A program made the translations under genes and the position numbers. The notes under the pieces are model-generated. The model was given only the letters and a program-made list of their open reading frames with translations, made no database searches and was not told where the DNA came from. DNA of 64,000 bases from positions 62,001 through 126,000 of the forward strand of contig NZ_JAPMLL010000002.1 in assembly GCF_026410255.1 (NCBI RefSeq). Direction: 5' to 3'. Shown piece by piece: positions 45,657 through 55,614 of this stretch (position 1 is the first letter of the stretch; the number at the start of each line of letters is the position of its first letter). The stretch is from Xanthomarina sp. F1114 (GTDB taxonomy: Bacteria; Bacteroidota; Bacteroidia; Flavobacteriales; Flavobacteriaceae).

Positions 45657-48122
45657 TTACTCTATTACCTTAACAGAAAACTCTTCCTCAAGATCTGCTT
45701 GATTTGATTTTACTTTAACAGAAGAAGCTCCTTTTTTTAGTTCCTCTAATTTAGCTTTTACTTCTGCAATAGAACCTGAAATAACGCGTTCATCAATTGT
45801 AGTTTCCCCATTTTCAATTAAGGTAGTACTTACAACGGCTTTAGCAACATCTTCGCTTTCAACTTCAAATTGAACAAATATCTTTTTTATTACATTCGCA
45901 TTTACAGATGTTTTAACCTCACTTAATTCCCCATCTTCGGTAAGCGCATGTCCTCCTAGAATTGGAGCAATTACTAAACCAATTAAACAAGTTAATTTAA
46001 TTAAGATATTCATAGACGGTCCAGAAGTATCTTTAAACGGGTCTCCAACAGTATCACCTGTTACAGCAGCTTTATGAGCTTCAGATCCTTTATAAGTCAT
46101 TTCTCCATCAATCATAACTCCTGCTTCAAAAGATTTTTTAGCATTATCCCAAGCTCCTCCGGCATTGTTTTGGAAGATTGCCCAAAGTACACCTGAAACG
46201 GTAACTCCTGCCATATAGCCACCTAACATTTCAGCAATAAGTAAATTGTCCATTCCAAAAATCATTGGAACAAAAGCAATAATTATAGGAAATCCGATAG
46301 TTAACAAACCTGGAAGCATCATTTCTTTTAAAGAGGCTTTTGTAGAAATTTCTACACATTTGTCGTATTCCGGTTCTCCCGTGCCTTCCATAATTCCAGG
46401 AATTTCTCTAAACTGACGACGCACCTCTTGTACCATTTCCATGGCTGCTTTTCCTACAGCATTCATAGCTAAAGCAGAGAAAACTACAGGCACCATTCCT
46501 CCAACAAATAGCATAGCTAAAACTGGAGCTTTGAAGATATTAATGCCATCAATGCCAGTAAAAGTAACATAGGCGGCAAATAAAGCCAAAGATGTTAAGG
46601 CTGCCGAAGCAATAGCAAATCCTTTTCCTGTTGCAGCTGTTGTATTACCAACAGAGTCTAAAATGTCTGTACGTTCTCTAACAATAGGATCTTGCTCACT
46701 CATTTCGGCAATTCCACCTGCATTATCGGCAATAGGACCAAAGGCATCAATAGCTAATTGCATTGCTGTTGTAGCCATCATAGCAGAGGCAGCCAAAGCC
46801 ACTCCGTAAAAACCTGCAAAAGCATAAGACGCCCAAATAGCGGCAGCAAATAATATAACTGAAGGGAAAGTAGAAATCATCCCGGTTGCTAATCCTGCAA
46901 TAATATTTGTTCCTGCTCCTGTACTTGATTGTTGTACAATTTTTAAAATAGGTTTTTTACCTAATCCTGTGTAATATTCTGTAACCGAAGAAATCATAGC
47001 TCCAACAAATAAACCAACTAAAGTTGCGTAAAATACAGACATAGAAGTAATTTCTACTGGTTCTAAAATTCCAAAGAATTTCATATGCATCGTCTCAGGT
47101 AGCATCCATTGACACAAAACATAACAAGAAATAGCCACTAGCCCAATAGACACCCAGTTTCCAAGGTTTAATGCGCCCATTACTTTAGCTTCGTTAGCAT
47201 CGTTACTTTTTATTTTTACTAACATGGTACCAATTACCGAAATAACAATTCCTACTCCTGCAATAGCCATTGGTAATAAGATAGGACCTATTCCACCAAA
47301 CCCATGACTAGCAATATCGCCACCCATATCTTTAATTACGTAGTTTCCTAGAACCATAGCAGCTAATACAGTTGCTACATAAGAACCAAATAAATCTGCT
47401 CCCATTCCGGCTACATCTCCCACGTTATCGCCAACGTTATCTGCAATTGTTGCTGGGTTTCTTGGATCGTCTTCCGGAATACCTGCTTCTACTTTACCTA
47501 CTAAGTCTGCACCAACATCGGCAGCTTTGGTATAAATACCTCCTCCTACACGAGCAAATAAAGCAATAGATTCTGCACCTAGAGAAAATCCTGCTAATGT
47601 TTCAAGCACGATGGTCATATCCATTGTGTTTGTCCATGTGCTATCCATAAACACCCAGAAAAAGATGATAAAGAATAGGGTTAAACCTAGAACAGCTAAA
47701 CCAGCAACTCCTAGCCCCATTACCGTTCCACCTCCAAAAGAGACTTTAAGTGCATTTGGCAAACTTGTTTTTGCTGCTTGTGTTGTTCTAACGTTAGTTT
47801 TAGTAGCTATTTTCATTCCAATATTTCCAGCGAATGCCGAAAATATAGCTCCAAAAATAAAAGCAACAGCTATTAACCAATGAGTTGTTGGTACTATAAA
47901 AGAAACTGCAGTTAAAGCGACACTTACTATAACCACAAAAACGGCTAGAAGCCTGTATTCTGCAGTTAAAAATGCCAAGGCACCTTCGTAAATATGATCT
48001 GAAATTTCTTTCATTTTGCCATCTCCAGCATCTTGTTTCATAACCCAAGATTTCTTTATGACCATGTAAATTAATCCTAAAAGTGCCGCGACAATTGGCA
48101 TATAAATCATCATTGATTCCAT
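45657..48122 (-). CDS. hppA: Membrane ion-translocating pyrophosphatase
   Basis: The 821-residue integral membrane enzyme couples PPi hydrolysis to Na+ and/or H+ pumping. The substrate motif [20 protein letters not shown] and the repeated [11 protein letters not shown] are intact. [11 protein letters not shown] has Ala at the position that marks K+-dependent forms (Lys in K+-independent ones). About 16 membrane helices occupy residues 1-723; the last ~98 residues form a hydrophilic extension ([20 protein letters not shown]...) not found in classical enzymes. It follows the soluble pyrophosphatase gene. Confidence 0.95.
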   Translation of the reverse strand: MESMMIYMPIVAALLGLIYMVIKKSWVMKQDAGDGKMKEISDHIYEGALAFLTAEYRLLAVFVVIVSVALTAVSFIVPTTHWLIAVAFIFGAIFSAFAGNIGMKIATKTNVRTTQAAKTSLPNALKVSFGGGTVMGLGVAGLAVLGLTLFFIIFFWVFMDSTWTNTMDMTIVLETLAGFSLGAESIALFARVGGGIYTKAADVGADLVGKVEAGIPEDDPRNPATIADNVGDNVGDVAGMGADLFGSYVATVLAAMVLGNYVIKDMGGDIASHGFGGIGPILLPMAIAGVGIVISVIGTMLVKIKSNDANEAKVMGALNLGNWVSIGLVAISCYVLCQWMLPETMHMKFFGILEPVEITSMSVFYATLVGLFVGAMISSVTEYYTGLGKKPILKIVQQSSTGAGTNIIAGLATGMISTFPSVILFAAAIWASYAFAGFYGVALAASAMMATTAMQLAIDAFGPIADNAGGIAEMSEQDPIVRERTDILDSVGNTTAATGKGFAIASAALTSLALFAAYVTFTGIDGINIFKAPVLAMLFVGGMVPVVFSALAMNAVGKAAMEMVQEVRRQFREIPGIMEGTGEPEYDKCVEISTKASLKEMMLPGLLTIGFPIIIAFVPMIFGMDNLLIAEMLGGYMAGVTVSGVLWAIFQNNAGGAWDNAKKSFEAGVMIDGEMTYKGSEAHKAAVTGDTVGDPFKDTSGPSMNILIKLTCLIGLVIAPILGGHALTEDGELSEVKTSVNANVIKKIFVQFEVESEDVAKAVVSTTLIENGETTIDERVISGSIAEVKAKLEELKKGASSVKVKSNQADLEEEFSVKVIE

Positions 48123-48155
48123 ATAATATTAATTTTTGATTTGTTATTAGTTGCG

Positions 48156-48163
48156 CTAAAGTA
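48156..48163 (-). promoter_or_regulatory. Possible hppA promoter box
   Basis: TACTTTAG on the minus strand, 34 bases before the hppA ATG, is the same variant -7 box as at the pheA leader. No good -33 element is seen. Confidence 0.35.
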
Positions 48164-48183
48164 GTGAAATCAATTAAAACTAA

Positions 48184-48215
48184 AAAACCCTTCTATTTTA
48201 TTATAGAAGGGTTTT
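48184..48215 (-). terminator. Terminator between ppa and hppA
   Basis: CCCTTCTAT (48188-48196) pairs with ATAGAAGGG (48203-48211), flanked by A and T runs; it ends the ppa transcript. Confidence 0.9.
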
Positions 48216-48236
48216 ATTTTACTGAATGTCTTGTAA

Positions 48237-48764
48237 CTATATTGTAAAGTTACCTGTCTTTTTATGCTCACTTGCTTCGTAGCGATCGATGCATTTATCA
48301 AGGATATCATATGCTTCTTGCGCATCTCCCCAACCACCAACATCAACTTTTTTCATTTCTAAGTCTTTGTACACCTTAAAGAAGTGTTCAATTTCTTTAA
48401 TACGGTGTGGATTTAAATCTTTAAGGTCTCTATAGCTATTCCAAATTGGATCTGAAACTGGTACACAGATTAACTTTTCGTCTGGACCTTTTTCGTCAGC
48501 CATATGGAAAACTCCAATAGGTCTAACTTCCACAACACACATTGGGAATGCTGGCTCTGCACCTAATACTAAAACATCTAATGGATCGTGATCTAAAGCC
48601 AAGGTTTCTGGAATAAACCCATAATCACCTGGATACATCATAGATGAAAACAACATACGATCGAAACGTATTTTCTTTAATTCAAAATCGTATTCGTATT
48701 TATTTCTACTTCCTTTTGGTATTTCAATTAATACATCAAAAGTTTCTTTTCCTTTTGGACTCAT
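48237..48764 (-). CDS. ppa: Soluble inorganic pyrophosphatase
   Basis: The 175-residue family I enzyme hydrolyses PPi to phosphate in the cytoplasm. The metal site is DHDPLDVLV, where His stands in place of the usual Gly/Asn; MYPGDYGFIPET and the later DLKDLNPHRIKEIEHFF are typical. A good promoter lies upstream, and a terminator separates it from the membrane pyrophosphatase gene. Confidence 0.96.
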   Translation of the reverse strand: MSPKGKETFDVLIEIPKGSRNKYEYDFELKKIRFDRMLFSSMMYPGDYGFIPETLALDHDPLDVLVLGAEPAFPMCVVEVRPIGVFHMADEKGPDEKLICVPVSDPIWNSYRDLKDLNPHRIKEIEHFFKVYKDLEMKKVDVGGWGDAQEAYDILDKCIDRYEASEHKKTGNFTI

Positions 48765-48848
48765 ATTATTATGTCTAATGTTATATCTAATTTATTACTT
48801 TAAAAAAACCTAGGCTTAAAAATTGTAAGCAGTCTTTTTAAGGGGCTG

Positions 48849-48879
48849 CAAAGATACATAAGTCTTTGGGCTTAGGCAA
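48849..48879 (-). promoter_or_regulatory. ppa promoter
   Basis: On the minus strand TTG (48877-48879), 20 bases, then TATCTTTG (48849-48856) matches the Bacteroidetes promoter pattern; the start codon is 85 bases downstream. Confidence 0.6.
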
Positions 48880-49036
48880 CTAAAAAGAAGTTGACTTTCT
48901 ATTTTTCGAAAAAACCAAGATAATTACTCTATAAATCTAAAGTTCAAGTTGTAAATTGAAAGCTTGTTGCTACTCTTCATTTTAATAACAAAAAACATAA
49001 AGGTCCCTAGTTTTTGCAGATTTAAATTAAAAATGA

Positions 49037-51538
49037 TTAGAATCTAAACCCAAAATTTATAGAGACTCCAAAATCTCTAGCTTGCGGATTATCCAGATAA
49101 TTCCCTCTAAAGTTAAAATCTACTCTCATGAGCTTGAAAATATTGCCAACTCCCACACTATACTCGTAGTAAATCTCTTTATTTGGAGCTAATAGAGGAA
49201 TATTTGTAGGACTGTTTAAAGCCATATTTCCATCAGATAGATCTCCCCAAACTCCGCGAATTCCAATAATCTCTCGCCAATTTAATTTTCGTAAAAAAGG
49301 AATTCTTGAAAAGAAACGACCGTTAAAATTATGCTCTAAATATAATGCCGCATAAGTATCTGTAACAAACTCGTAATAATCTAGTTGAGAAAACGATTTA
49401 TAAAACGAAAAATAAGATTGATTTCCTGGAACAATACTTAATAATCCCAATGGTACGTCTCCAAAAATCTTTCCTGTTTCGAACGTTGATTTAAGTTGCC
49501 CCATACCACCAATTTGCCAAGGTTGAATATAAGAAAATTGCACTTTAGTATAGTCAAAATCGCTATCAAAAATGCCTTTAGCTCCGAAACTAAATTGAGT
49601 AAATAATGACGCATAATCGTCGTTGGCATTCGATCTTTCCACTCCGTGTCCAGTCATTTTTCTTTTTGGATAATAATTAATTCCAAAAGTACTTTCAAAC
49701 TGTTTAATTTCAGAAGAGATACCTGTTGGAGAATCTGGATCTATATAATCTAAACTAAAAGTAGGGGAAGCCGAAGATAAGGTTCTATAATCTCCTCCCA
49801 GTCTAAAAGTAACATTTTGCCAAGGCTCCATTTCTATAGCAAAAGCCACTAAGTCAATATTTGTAAGCTTGTCGTTTGCTGCAACCGAAAACACATCGTT
49901 CGAAGCTAAACTTCTTCCTAAAACATCTGTTGAACTTGTTAAATTTGCTCCAATCTGTTCGATATCTCTTCGATGTCCAGCAGATATAATTAATCTGTTT
50001 TGTTTGTTAATCATCCATTTTCCAGAAATCCCATATTTAAATTTATCGTCTTTAAAACCATAAGCTAAAAATCCCTGAGCTCGCCATAAATCGTTTTGAC
50101 CAAAATAGGTCCTTGCCCCTGCTCTTAATCTTAAACCCTCCACATCATTATATCCAATGGTTGATGAAATAGGACCTACATCTAAATTTAATTTATCAAT
50201 TTCAATAAAGCCTGAACCTAAAATACTTCCAAGATTATAAAGTCTTTTAAACTTACTAACCGTTTTTAAGGTGTCTAACATTTTGTAAACTCCTTTTTCA
50301 TCTTTAGATAAAGCCTCCATCCTATTCGCTTCCCAAAAGGCATCATCTCTATTATAAGCATCCTTATTATAATTAAAAACCTCTTTTTTATAGAACCCTT
50401 CTTCCTTTACTTCGTTAAAAACATAATTATCATATAGTGTTGTTCGCTTCCCGTAAACGCCTCTTGATTTCTCCTTTTTATTAAAAGTGAAATCGGACAT
50501 AAAATAATCACGTTTGACTAAAAACACCGAATCATTTAAAACTTCAAACTCCTGCTCTATATAAATGTCTTTAACCCAGTTAATATTCGCACTTTTAGAA
50601 GCCTGCATATTAATATCCTTAATAGCATAAGTGGTATCTGCCACCCAGAAATCACCTTTAAAAGTTAGTTCGTTTTTACGCCTTGGATAGTAAATAATAT
50701 TATAACACCATTTATTATCTATATATGCGCTATCTGACAAGACATAATTATAGGTATTTATTCCTGTAGTAGAAATGGGACTTACAAAACTTTTATCGAA
50801 GAATCTAAGATAGTTATTATAAATATCGTATTCAGAATACAGGTCTTTTATAAAGTCGATAATGGATTGATTATTATCAAATCCGGAGTTTTTATTCCCT
50901 TTTAACTCAACTTTTTCTTTGTTTAAAAGGTTATCACCATAAACTTTAGCTGACTCTTCATTTATAAAAAATGGAAGATATGTTTTCCCGGTTACTCTCG
51001 AGGTATCTACATGGTCAAAAACAAATTCCATCCCCTTAAATAATTTACCATTTATTAAAGCACTGTCAATGGTGTTTATATCGAATTCAACTTTTTCATA
51101 TCTATCGTAAGCATATTGTCTAAATTGCCTTAAACCATTTTGACGTTTACGTTCCCAAACTTTTTGCAAAATAGCAATAGCCGGATTTTCCTCGGCTTTT
51201 TTAGATTGTTTCCCCGAGATTATAAGTACTTCCGATAAAGCCGAAGCAGCTTCTATAATATTAAAACTTAAATTATAGTTAACTTTTTTTACTAATGGGT
51301 ATTCTATGGATTCGTAACCTATAAAAGAAACAATTAAAGTATCCCAAGTACTATCAGATTCCAAATAAAAAGTTCCGTTCTCATCCGTAATTGTACCTTC
51401 CGAAGAGTTTTTAAAAATAATATTGGCATATGCTACGGGATCATTATTTTCATCAAAAACTTTCCCGCTAACTTTTGTCTGAGCAAACAAAAAGCAGGTA
51501 CTTAAGCAAAACAATAATACAAGTAGGTTCTTAGTCAT
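49037..51538 (-). CDS. DUF5686 outer-membrane protein with carboxypeptidase-like domain
   Basis: The 833-residue protein has a signal peptide (ending FLFAQ, residue 20) and a carboxypeptidase-D regulatory-like beta sandwich (about 21-105, KVSGKVFDENNDPVAYANII). The large DUF5686 region follows, rich in beta strands, and the protein ends VSINFGFRF, a typical outer-membrane barrel terminus. The family is widespread in Bacteroidetes and related in plan to TonB-dependent receptors, without the plug signature. The role is unknown. Gene-free flanks of about 150-270 bp surround it. Confidence 0.88.
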   Translation of the reverse strand: MTKNLLVLLFCLSTCFLFAQTKVSGKVFDENNDPVAYANIIFKNSSEGTITDENGTFYLESDSTWDTLIVSFIGYESIEYPLVKKVNYNLSFNIIEAASALSEVLIISGKQSKKAEENPAIAILQKVWERKRQNGLRQFRQYAYDRYEKVEFDINTIDSALINGKLFKGMEFVFDHVDTSRVTGKTYLPFFINEESAKVYGDNLLNKEKVELKGNKNSGFDNNQSIIDFIKDLYSEYDIYNNYLRFFDKSFVSPISTTGINTYNYVLSDSAYIDNKWCYNIIYYPRRKNELTFKGDFWVADTTYAIKDINMQASKSANINWVKDIYIEQEFEVLNDSVFLVKRDYFMSDFTFNKKEKSRGVYGKRTTLYDNYVFNEVKEEGFYKKEVFNYNKDAYNRDDAFWEANRMEALSKDEKGVYKMLDTLKTVSKFKRLYNLGSILGSGFIEIDKLNLDVGPISSTIGYNDVEGLRLRAGARTYFGQNDLWRAQGFLAYGFKDDKFKYGISGKWMINKQNRLIISAGHRRDIEQIGANLTSSTDVLGRSLASNDVFSVAANDKLTNIDLVAFAIEMEPWQNVTFRLGGDYRTLSSASPTFSLDYIDPDSPTGISSEIKQFESTFGINYYPKRKMTGHGVERSNANDDYASLFTQFSFGAKGIFDSDFDYTKVQFSYIQPWQIGGMGQLKSTFETGKIFGDVPLGLLSIVPGNQSYFSFYKSFSQLDYYEFVTDTYAALYLEHNFNGRFFSRIPFLRKLNWREIIGIRGVWGDLSDGNMALNSPTNIPLLAPNKEIYYEYSVGVGNIFKLMRVDFNFRGNYLDNPQARDFGVSINFGFRF

Positions 51539-51631
51539 GTATTTTTATTATGTCTTTTTCTAACAAAGACAGGATTCTGAATAATCCATGCATTGGATTT
51601 ATAGAAACATTATTTAGGCTTGAAAATAAAC

Positions 51632-51668
51632 AAAAAAACTTCATCAACAATATTAATGCCAATGAAGT
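51632..51668 (-). terminator. Terminator after pdhB
   Basis: ACTTCAT (51638-51644) pairs with ATGAAGT (51662-51668); on the minus strand seven T follow. Confidence 0.75.
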
Positions 51669-51692
51669 CAATTAAACTAATTTCTAAAAAAT

Positions 51693-52670
51693 TTATTTAT
51701 ATAAAACTTTTTTAACAGCTTTTACCACATCGGTACTATTTGGCAACCATTCTTCCAATAAAACAGGAGAATAAGGTGCAGGTGTATCTGCTGTATTAAT
51801 TTTTATAATAGGAGCATCTAAATAATCGAAAGCTTCAGATTGAATAATATAAGTAATTTCTGTAGCTACGTTTCCAAAAGGCCAAGCCTCTTCTAAAACA
51901 ACCAATCTATTAGTTTTCTTAACCGAAGTTAAAATAGCTTCTTTATCTAAAGGACGAACGGTTCTAAGGTCGATTATCTCGCAAGAGATTCCTTCCTTTT
52001 CTAATTCGTCAGCTGCTTTATAAGCTTCTTTTATAATTTTTCCAAAAGAAACAATAGTTACATCTTTTCCTTCTCTTTTTATATCTGCAACTCCTAATGG
52101 AATAGTGTATTCGCCTTCTGGCACTTCACCTTTATCTCCATACATTTGCTCACTTTCCATAAAAATAACAGGATCGTTATCACGGATGGCAGATTTTAAA
52201 AGTCCTTTTGCATCATACGGATTAGACGGAACAACCACCTTTAACCCAGGTGTATTAGCATACCAGCTTTCAAAAGCCTGAGAGTGAGTTGCGCCTAATT
52301 GCCCTGCAGAACCTGTTGGTCCACGAAAAACAATAGGACAAGGAAATTGGCCACCAGACATCTGTCTAATTTTTGCAGCATTATTAATAATCTGGTCAAT
52401 TCCCACCAAAGAGAAATTAAACGTCATAAACTCCACAATAGGTCTATTACCAGTCATAGTAGAACCAATAGCAATACCTGCAAAACCAAGTTCGGCAATG
52501 GGGGTATCGATTACACGTTTTGGACCAAATTCATCCAACATACCTTTGGATGCTTTATAGGCACCATTATATTCAGCTACTTCTTCACCCATTAAGTAAA
52601 CGCTTTCATCACTGCGCATTTCTTCACTCATAGCTTCACATATAGCTTCTCTAAATTGAATTGTTTTCAT
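51693..52670 (-). CDS. pdhB: Pyruvate dehydrogenase E1 component, beta subunit
   Basis: The 325-residue protein is the beta chain of the thiamine-diphosphate E1 of a 2-oxoacid dehydrogenase complex, with GEEVAEYNGAYKASKGML, RVIDTPIAELGFAG and PIVFRGPTGSAGQLGATHSQ. It helps turn pyruvate into acetyl-CoA with E2/E3, which are not in the window; the alpha subunit gene is also elsewhere. It is divergent from etfB. Confidence 0.93.
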   Translation of the reverse strand: MKTIQFREAICEAMSEEMRSDESVYLMGEEVAEYNGAYKASKGMLDEFGPKRVIDTPIAELGFAGIAIGSTMTGNRPIVEFMTFNFSLVGIDQIINNAAKIRQMSGGQFPCPIVFRGPTGSAGQLGATHSQAFESWYANTPGLKVVVPSNPYDAKGLLKSAIRDNDPVIFMESEQMYGDKGEVPEGEYTIPLGVADIKREGKDVTIVSFGKIIKEAYKAADELEKEGISCEIIDLRTVRPLDKEAILTSVKKTNRLVVLEEAWPFGNVATEITYIIQSEAFDYLDAPIIKINTADTPAPYSPVLLEEWLPNSTDVVKAVKKVLYK

Positions 52671-53003
52671 TCCTGTATAATGTCTTTCAAAAACGAAAGA
52701 ACTGTTTTAATTAATACTTATTGTAAAAGGAGCACAAAAATAAGAATTATTAAGAATAAAAACGACATATAATATTGGTAAAAACAAATCGCTAAATAAA
52801 ATTAACACGCAACTTTTCATGTTCTCTCCAAAAATCTTCATTATTTTATGAATTATTATGCACGCATAGTAAATATTTTGAATAAAATAAGTAACTTCGT
52901 AACCTGATTTCAGTTGGCGGTTTTCAAGGCGATATTTTTAGCCTAATTTTTAGATTATTCAAACTGAATAAATAGAATTATAAACATATAAATTATTCGA
53001 AAA
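52671..53003. other. Divergent spacer between pdhB and etfB
   Basis: 333 bp holding promoters for both genes. On the minus strand TATTTTTG at 52735-52742 fits TAnnTTTG and may serve pdhB. No gene or structured RNA is seen; AAGAACTGTTTTAAT at 52698-52712 resembles the arm of the inverted repeat at 54847. Confidence 0.45.
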
Positions 53004-53750
53004 ATGAAAATATTAGTATGTATTAGTCATGTACCTGATACGACTTCAAAAATTAATTTTACTGAAGGAGATACCAAGTTTGACACTAACGGCGTGCAAT
53101 ATGTAATTAATCCAAACGACGAATTTGGTTTAACGCGTGCTATGTGGTTTAAAGAAAAGCAAGGAGCTAGTGTAGATGTTATAAATGTTGGTGGCCCAGA
53201 AACCGAACCAACTTTACGTAAAGCTTTAGCAATTGGAGCAGATGGAGCTATTAGAGTTAATACTCCGGCAACCGATGGCTTTGCTGTAGCACAACAATTA
53301 GCGAAAGTAGTTCAAGATGGTGGATACGATTTAGTAATTGCCGGACGTGAATCTATTGATTATAATGGAGGTATGGTTCCTGGCATGTTAGCTGGTTTAA
53401 TAAAAGCTAATTTTGTTACTAACTGTATTAGCTTAGAAGTAGATGGAACAAATGCTAAAGCTGTAAGAGAAATTGATGGTGGAAAAGAAACTGTTTCTAC
53501 ATCTTTACCTTTAGTTATTGGTGGCCAAAAAGGTTTGGTTGAAGAAAGCGATTTACGTATTCCAAATATGAGAGGTATTATGATGGCTCGTAAAAAACCT
53601 TTAACAGTAGTTGAACCTATAGATGCAAATACAGAAACAGCATCTGTAAAATTTGAAAAACCAGCTCCAAAAGGTGCTATCAAATTAATAGACCCAGATA
53701 ATGTAGAAGAATTAGTAAACTTACTTCATAACGAAGCTAAAGTGATCTAA
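53004..53750 (+). CDS. etfB: Electron transfer flavoprotein, beta subunit
   Basis: The 248-residue subunit binds AMP and forms the ETF heterodimer with EtfA. Segments seen: MKILVCISHVPDTTSKINF, VINPNDEFGLTRAMW and the adenine-site GRESIDYNGGMVPGMLA. ETF carries electrons from acyl-CoA dehydrogenases to the respiratory chain through ETF:quinone oxidoreductase. etfA follows after a 107-bp spacer with hairpins. Confidence 0.95.
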   Translation: MKILVCISHVPDTTSKINFTEGDTKFDTNGVQYVINPNDEFGLTRAMWFKEKQGASVDVINVGGPETEPTLRKALAIGADGAIRVNTPATDGFAVAQQLAKVVQDGGYDLVIAGRESIDYNGGMVPGMLAGLIKANFVTNCISLEVDGTNAKAVREIDGGKETVSTSLPLVIGGQKGLVEESDLRIPNMRGIMMARKKPLTVVEPIDANTETASVKFEKPAPKGAIKLIDPDNVEELVNLLHNEAKVI

Positions 53751-53813
53751 TTCCTCCCTTCTTCTCTCCTATTGAGAGAAAAAAGGATAAAACAAAATAT
53801 TAACGTTTCGTAG

Positions 53814-53832
53814 CCTTTTCCTATAGAAAAGG
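53814..53832 (+). other. Intercistronic hairpin in etfBA
   Basis: CCTTTTC and GAAAAGG form a 7-bp stem with a 5-base loop, preceded by TCTC/GAGA at about 53764-53779. There is no following T-run, so it may be a processing or stability element rather than a terminator. Confidence 0.45.
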
Positions 53833-53857
53833 TTGGGATAGGAAAAAAAATAATAAC

Positions 53858-54817
53858 ATGTCAGTTTTAGTATATACAGAATCCGAGAAAGGAACCTTTA
53901 AAAAAGTAGCTTTAGAAGTAGCTTCTTATGCAAAAACCGTTGCAGACCAAATGGGAACAACTGTTACAGCTGTGACTTTTAATGCAGACGACACAGCTAT
54001 TCTTGGAGATTACGGAGTAGATAAAGTCTTAAAAGTTAACGACCAAAAATTAGAAACCTTTAATGCCAACGCCTACGCAAGTGCTATAGCACAAGCAGCC
54101 AAGCAAGAAGGCACTAAAGTAATTGTAGTTAGCTCGAGTGCAGACAGCAAATATTTAGCACCTCTTTTAGCTATTGATTTAGATGCAGGTTATGCCTCTA
54201 ACGTAGTTGAAGCACCTTCAAGCACATCTCCTTTTACAGTAAAACGTACTGCTTTTACAAACAAAGCTTTTAATATGACAGCAATTAATACAGATGTAAA
54301 AGTAGTTGGAGTCTCTAAAAATGCTTTTGGACTTAAAGAAAATTCAGGGAGTGCAACTGCTGAGGACTTTTCACCTTCAGTTCCAGAATTAGGAGTTAAA
54401 GTAGAATCTGTAGACAAAGTTACTGGACAAGTAACAATTGCAGATGCAGAAATAGTTGTTTCTGGTGGACGTGGTTTAAAAGGACCTGAAAACTGGGGAA
54501 TGATTGAAGAACTTGCCGACGTATTAGGTGCAGCAACTGCATGCTCTAAGCCAGTAAGTGATTTAGGTTGGAGACCTCATGGAGAACACGTGGGACAAAC
54601 AGGAAAACCTGTAGCTGCAAACCTTTATATTGCTATCGGAATTTCGGGAGCCATCCAACACCTTGCAGGAATTAACGCAAGTAAAGTAAAAGTGGTTATC
54701 AATACAGATCCGGAAGCTCCTTTCTTTAAAGCTGCAGATTACGGAATTGTAGGAGATGCTTTTGAAGTTGTTCCTAAATTAATCGAAAAATTAAAAGCTT
54801 TTAAAGCACAGCAATAA
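53858..54817 (+). CDS. etfA: Electron transfer flavoprotein, alpha subunit
   Basis: The 319-residue subunit holds the FAD site: VVSGGRGLKGPENW, SKPVSDLGWRPHGEHVGQTGK and GISGAIQHLAGINASK are all typical. It works with EtfB. Its stop is followed by the 120-bp inverted-repeat element at 54847-54966, so no further gene is tightly coupled. Confidence 0.96.
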   Translation: MSVLVYTESEKGTFKKVALEVASYAKTVADQMGTTVTAVTFNADDTAILGDYGVDKVLKVNDQKLETFNANAYASAIAQAAKQEGTKVIVVSSSADSKYLAPLLAIDLDAGYASNVVEAPSSTSPFTVKRTAFTNKAFNMTAINTDVKVVGVSKNAFGLKENSGSATAEDFSPSVPELGVKVESVDKVTGQVTIADAEIVVSGGRGLKGPENWGMIEELADVLGAATACSKPVSDLGWRPHGEHVGQTGKPVAANLYIAIGISGAIQHLAGINASKVKVVINTDPEAPFFKAADYGIVGDAFEVVPKLIEKLKAFKAQQ

Positions 54818-54846
54818 ATTAATTTTTTTTAACTTGTATTGTTAAT

Positions 54847-54966
54847 AAGAACTGTTTAAATAGCATTATTCCTGGAGCTATAGCAACTTTGGTTTTGCAA
54901 ATCATTATAGCAAAATCGTCAAATATGCTTTAAGCAGTTGGTAAAGTCCTAATTTAAACAGTTCTT
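54847..54966. repeat. 120-bp element with perfect 15-bp terminal inverted repeats
   Basis: AAGAACTGTTTAAAT (54847-54861) is the exact inverse complement of 54952-54966 and encloses 90 bp with no coding content. No target-site duplication is visible. It could be a MITE-like sequence or a structured leader of the DUF151 gene, which starts 17 bases later. Confidence 0.6.
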
Positions 54967-54982
54967 TGTGTTTTAAAAATTT

Positions 54983-55597
54983 ATGAGTTTAGTACGTCTT
55001 AATATCAAAGGAATTTCATACAGTCAAACCCAAAATGGTGCCTATGCACTTATTTTAAACGAGATTGATGGCGACCGGAAACTACCTATTGTTATTGGTG
55101 CTTTTGAAGCGCAATCCATTGCTATTGCTCTTGAAAAAGAAATTAGACCTCCAAGACCTCTCACTCACGACCTCTTTAAAAATTTTGCCGATCGTTTTGA
55201 TATTGTTGTCAAGCAGGTTATTATCCATAAATTGGTTGATGGCGTGTTTTATTCTAGCTTAATTTGCGAACGCGATAAAGTTGAAGAAATTATTGATGCA
55301 AGAACTAGCGATGCCATTGCTTTAGCTCTTCGTTTTAATGCTCCTATATTTACTTACAAAAACATTTTAGATAAGGCTGGAATTTACTTAAAGGTAGATC
55401 CTAAAAGTGAAGATGAATCAGAAGGAGATAGTGTTTTAGTAGACGATTTTATTGCTGAAGAATTAGAATCCAGCTCGCCTAAAGATGTTTATAAGAATAA
55501 AACATTAGACGAATTACACCAACTGTTAGATGAAGCTGTAGCAAATGAAGATTACGAAAAAGCTGCAAAAATTCGCGACGAAATTTCTAAAAGATAA
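54983..55597 (+). CDS. Bifunctional nuclease (DUF151) with C-terminal UVR motif
   Basis: The 204-residue protein has a DUF151 domain (about 1-130; LPIVIGAFEAQSIAIALE and DARTSDAIALALR are diagnostic) and a UvrB/UvrC motif at the C-terminus (about 172-202, LHQLLDEAVANEDYEKAAKI). The family has RNase/DNase activity in plants and is common in Bacteroidetes; its bacterial role is poorly known. The nucleoside transporter gene starts 17 bases after the stop. Confidence 0.92.
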   Translation: MSLVRLNIKGISYSQTQNGAYALILNEIDGDRKLPIVIGAFEAQSIAIALEKEIRPPRPLTHDLFKNFADRFDIVVKQVIIHKLVDGVFYSSLICERDKVEEIIDARTSDAIALALRFNAPIFTYKNILDKAGIYLKVDPKSEDESEGDSVLVDDFIAEELESSSPKDVYKNKTLDELHQLLDEAVANEDYEKAAKIRDEISKR

Positions 55598-55614
55598 TCA
55601 ACCCAAACTAACAG

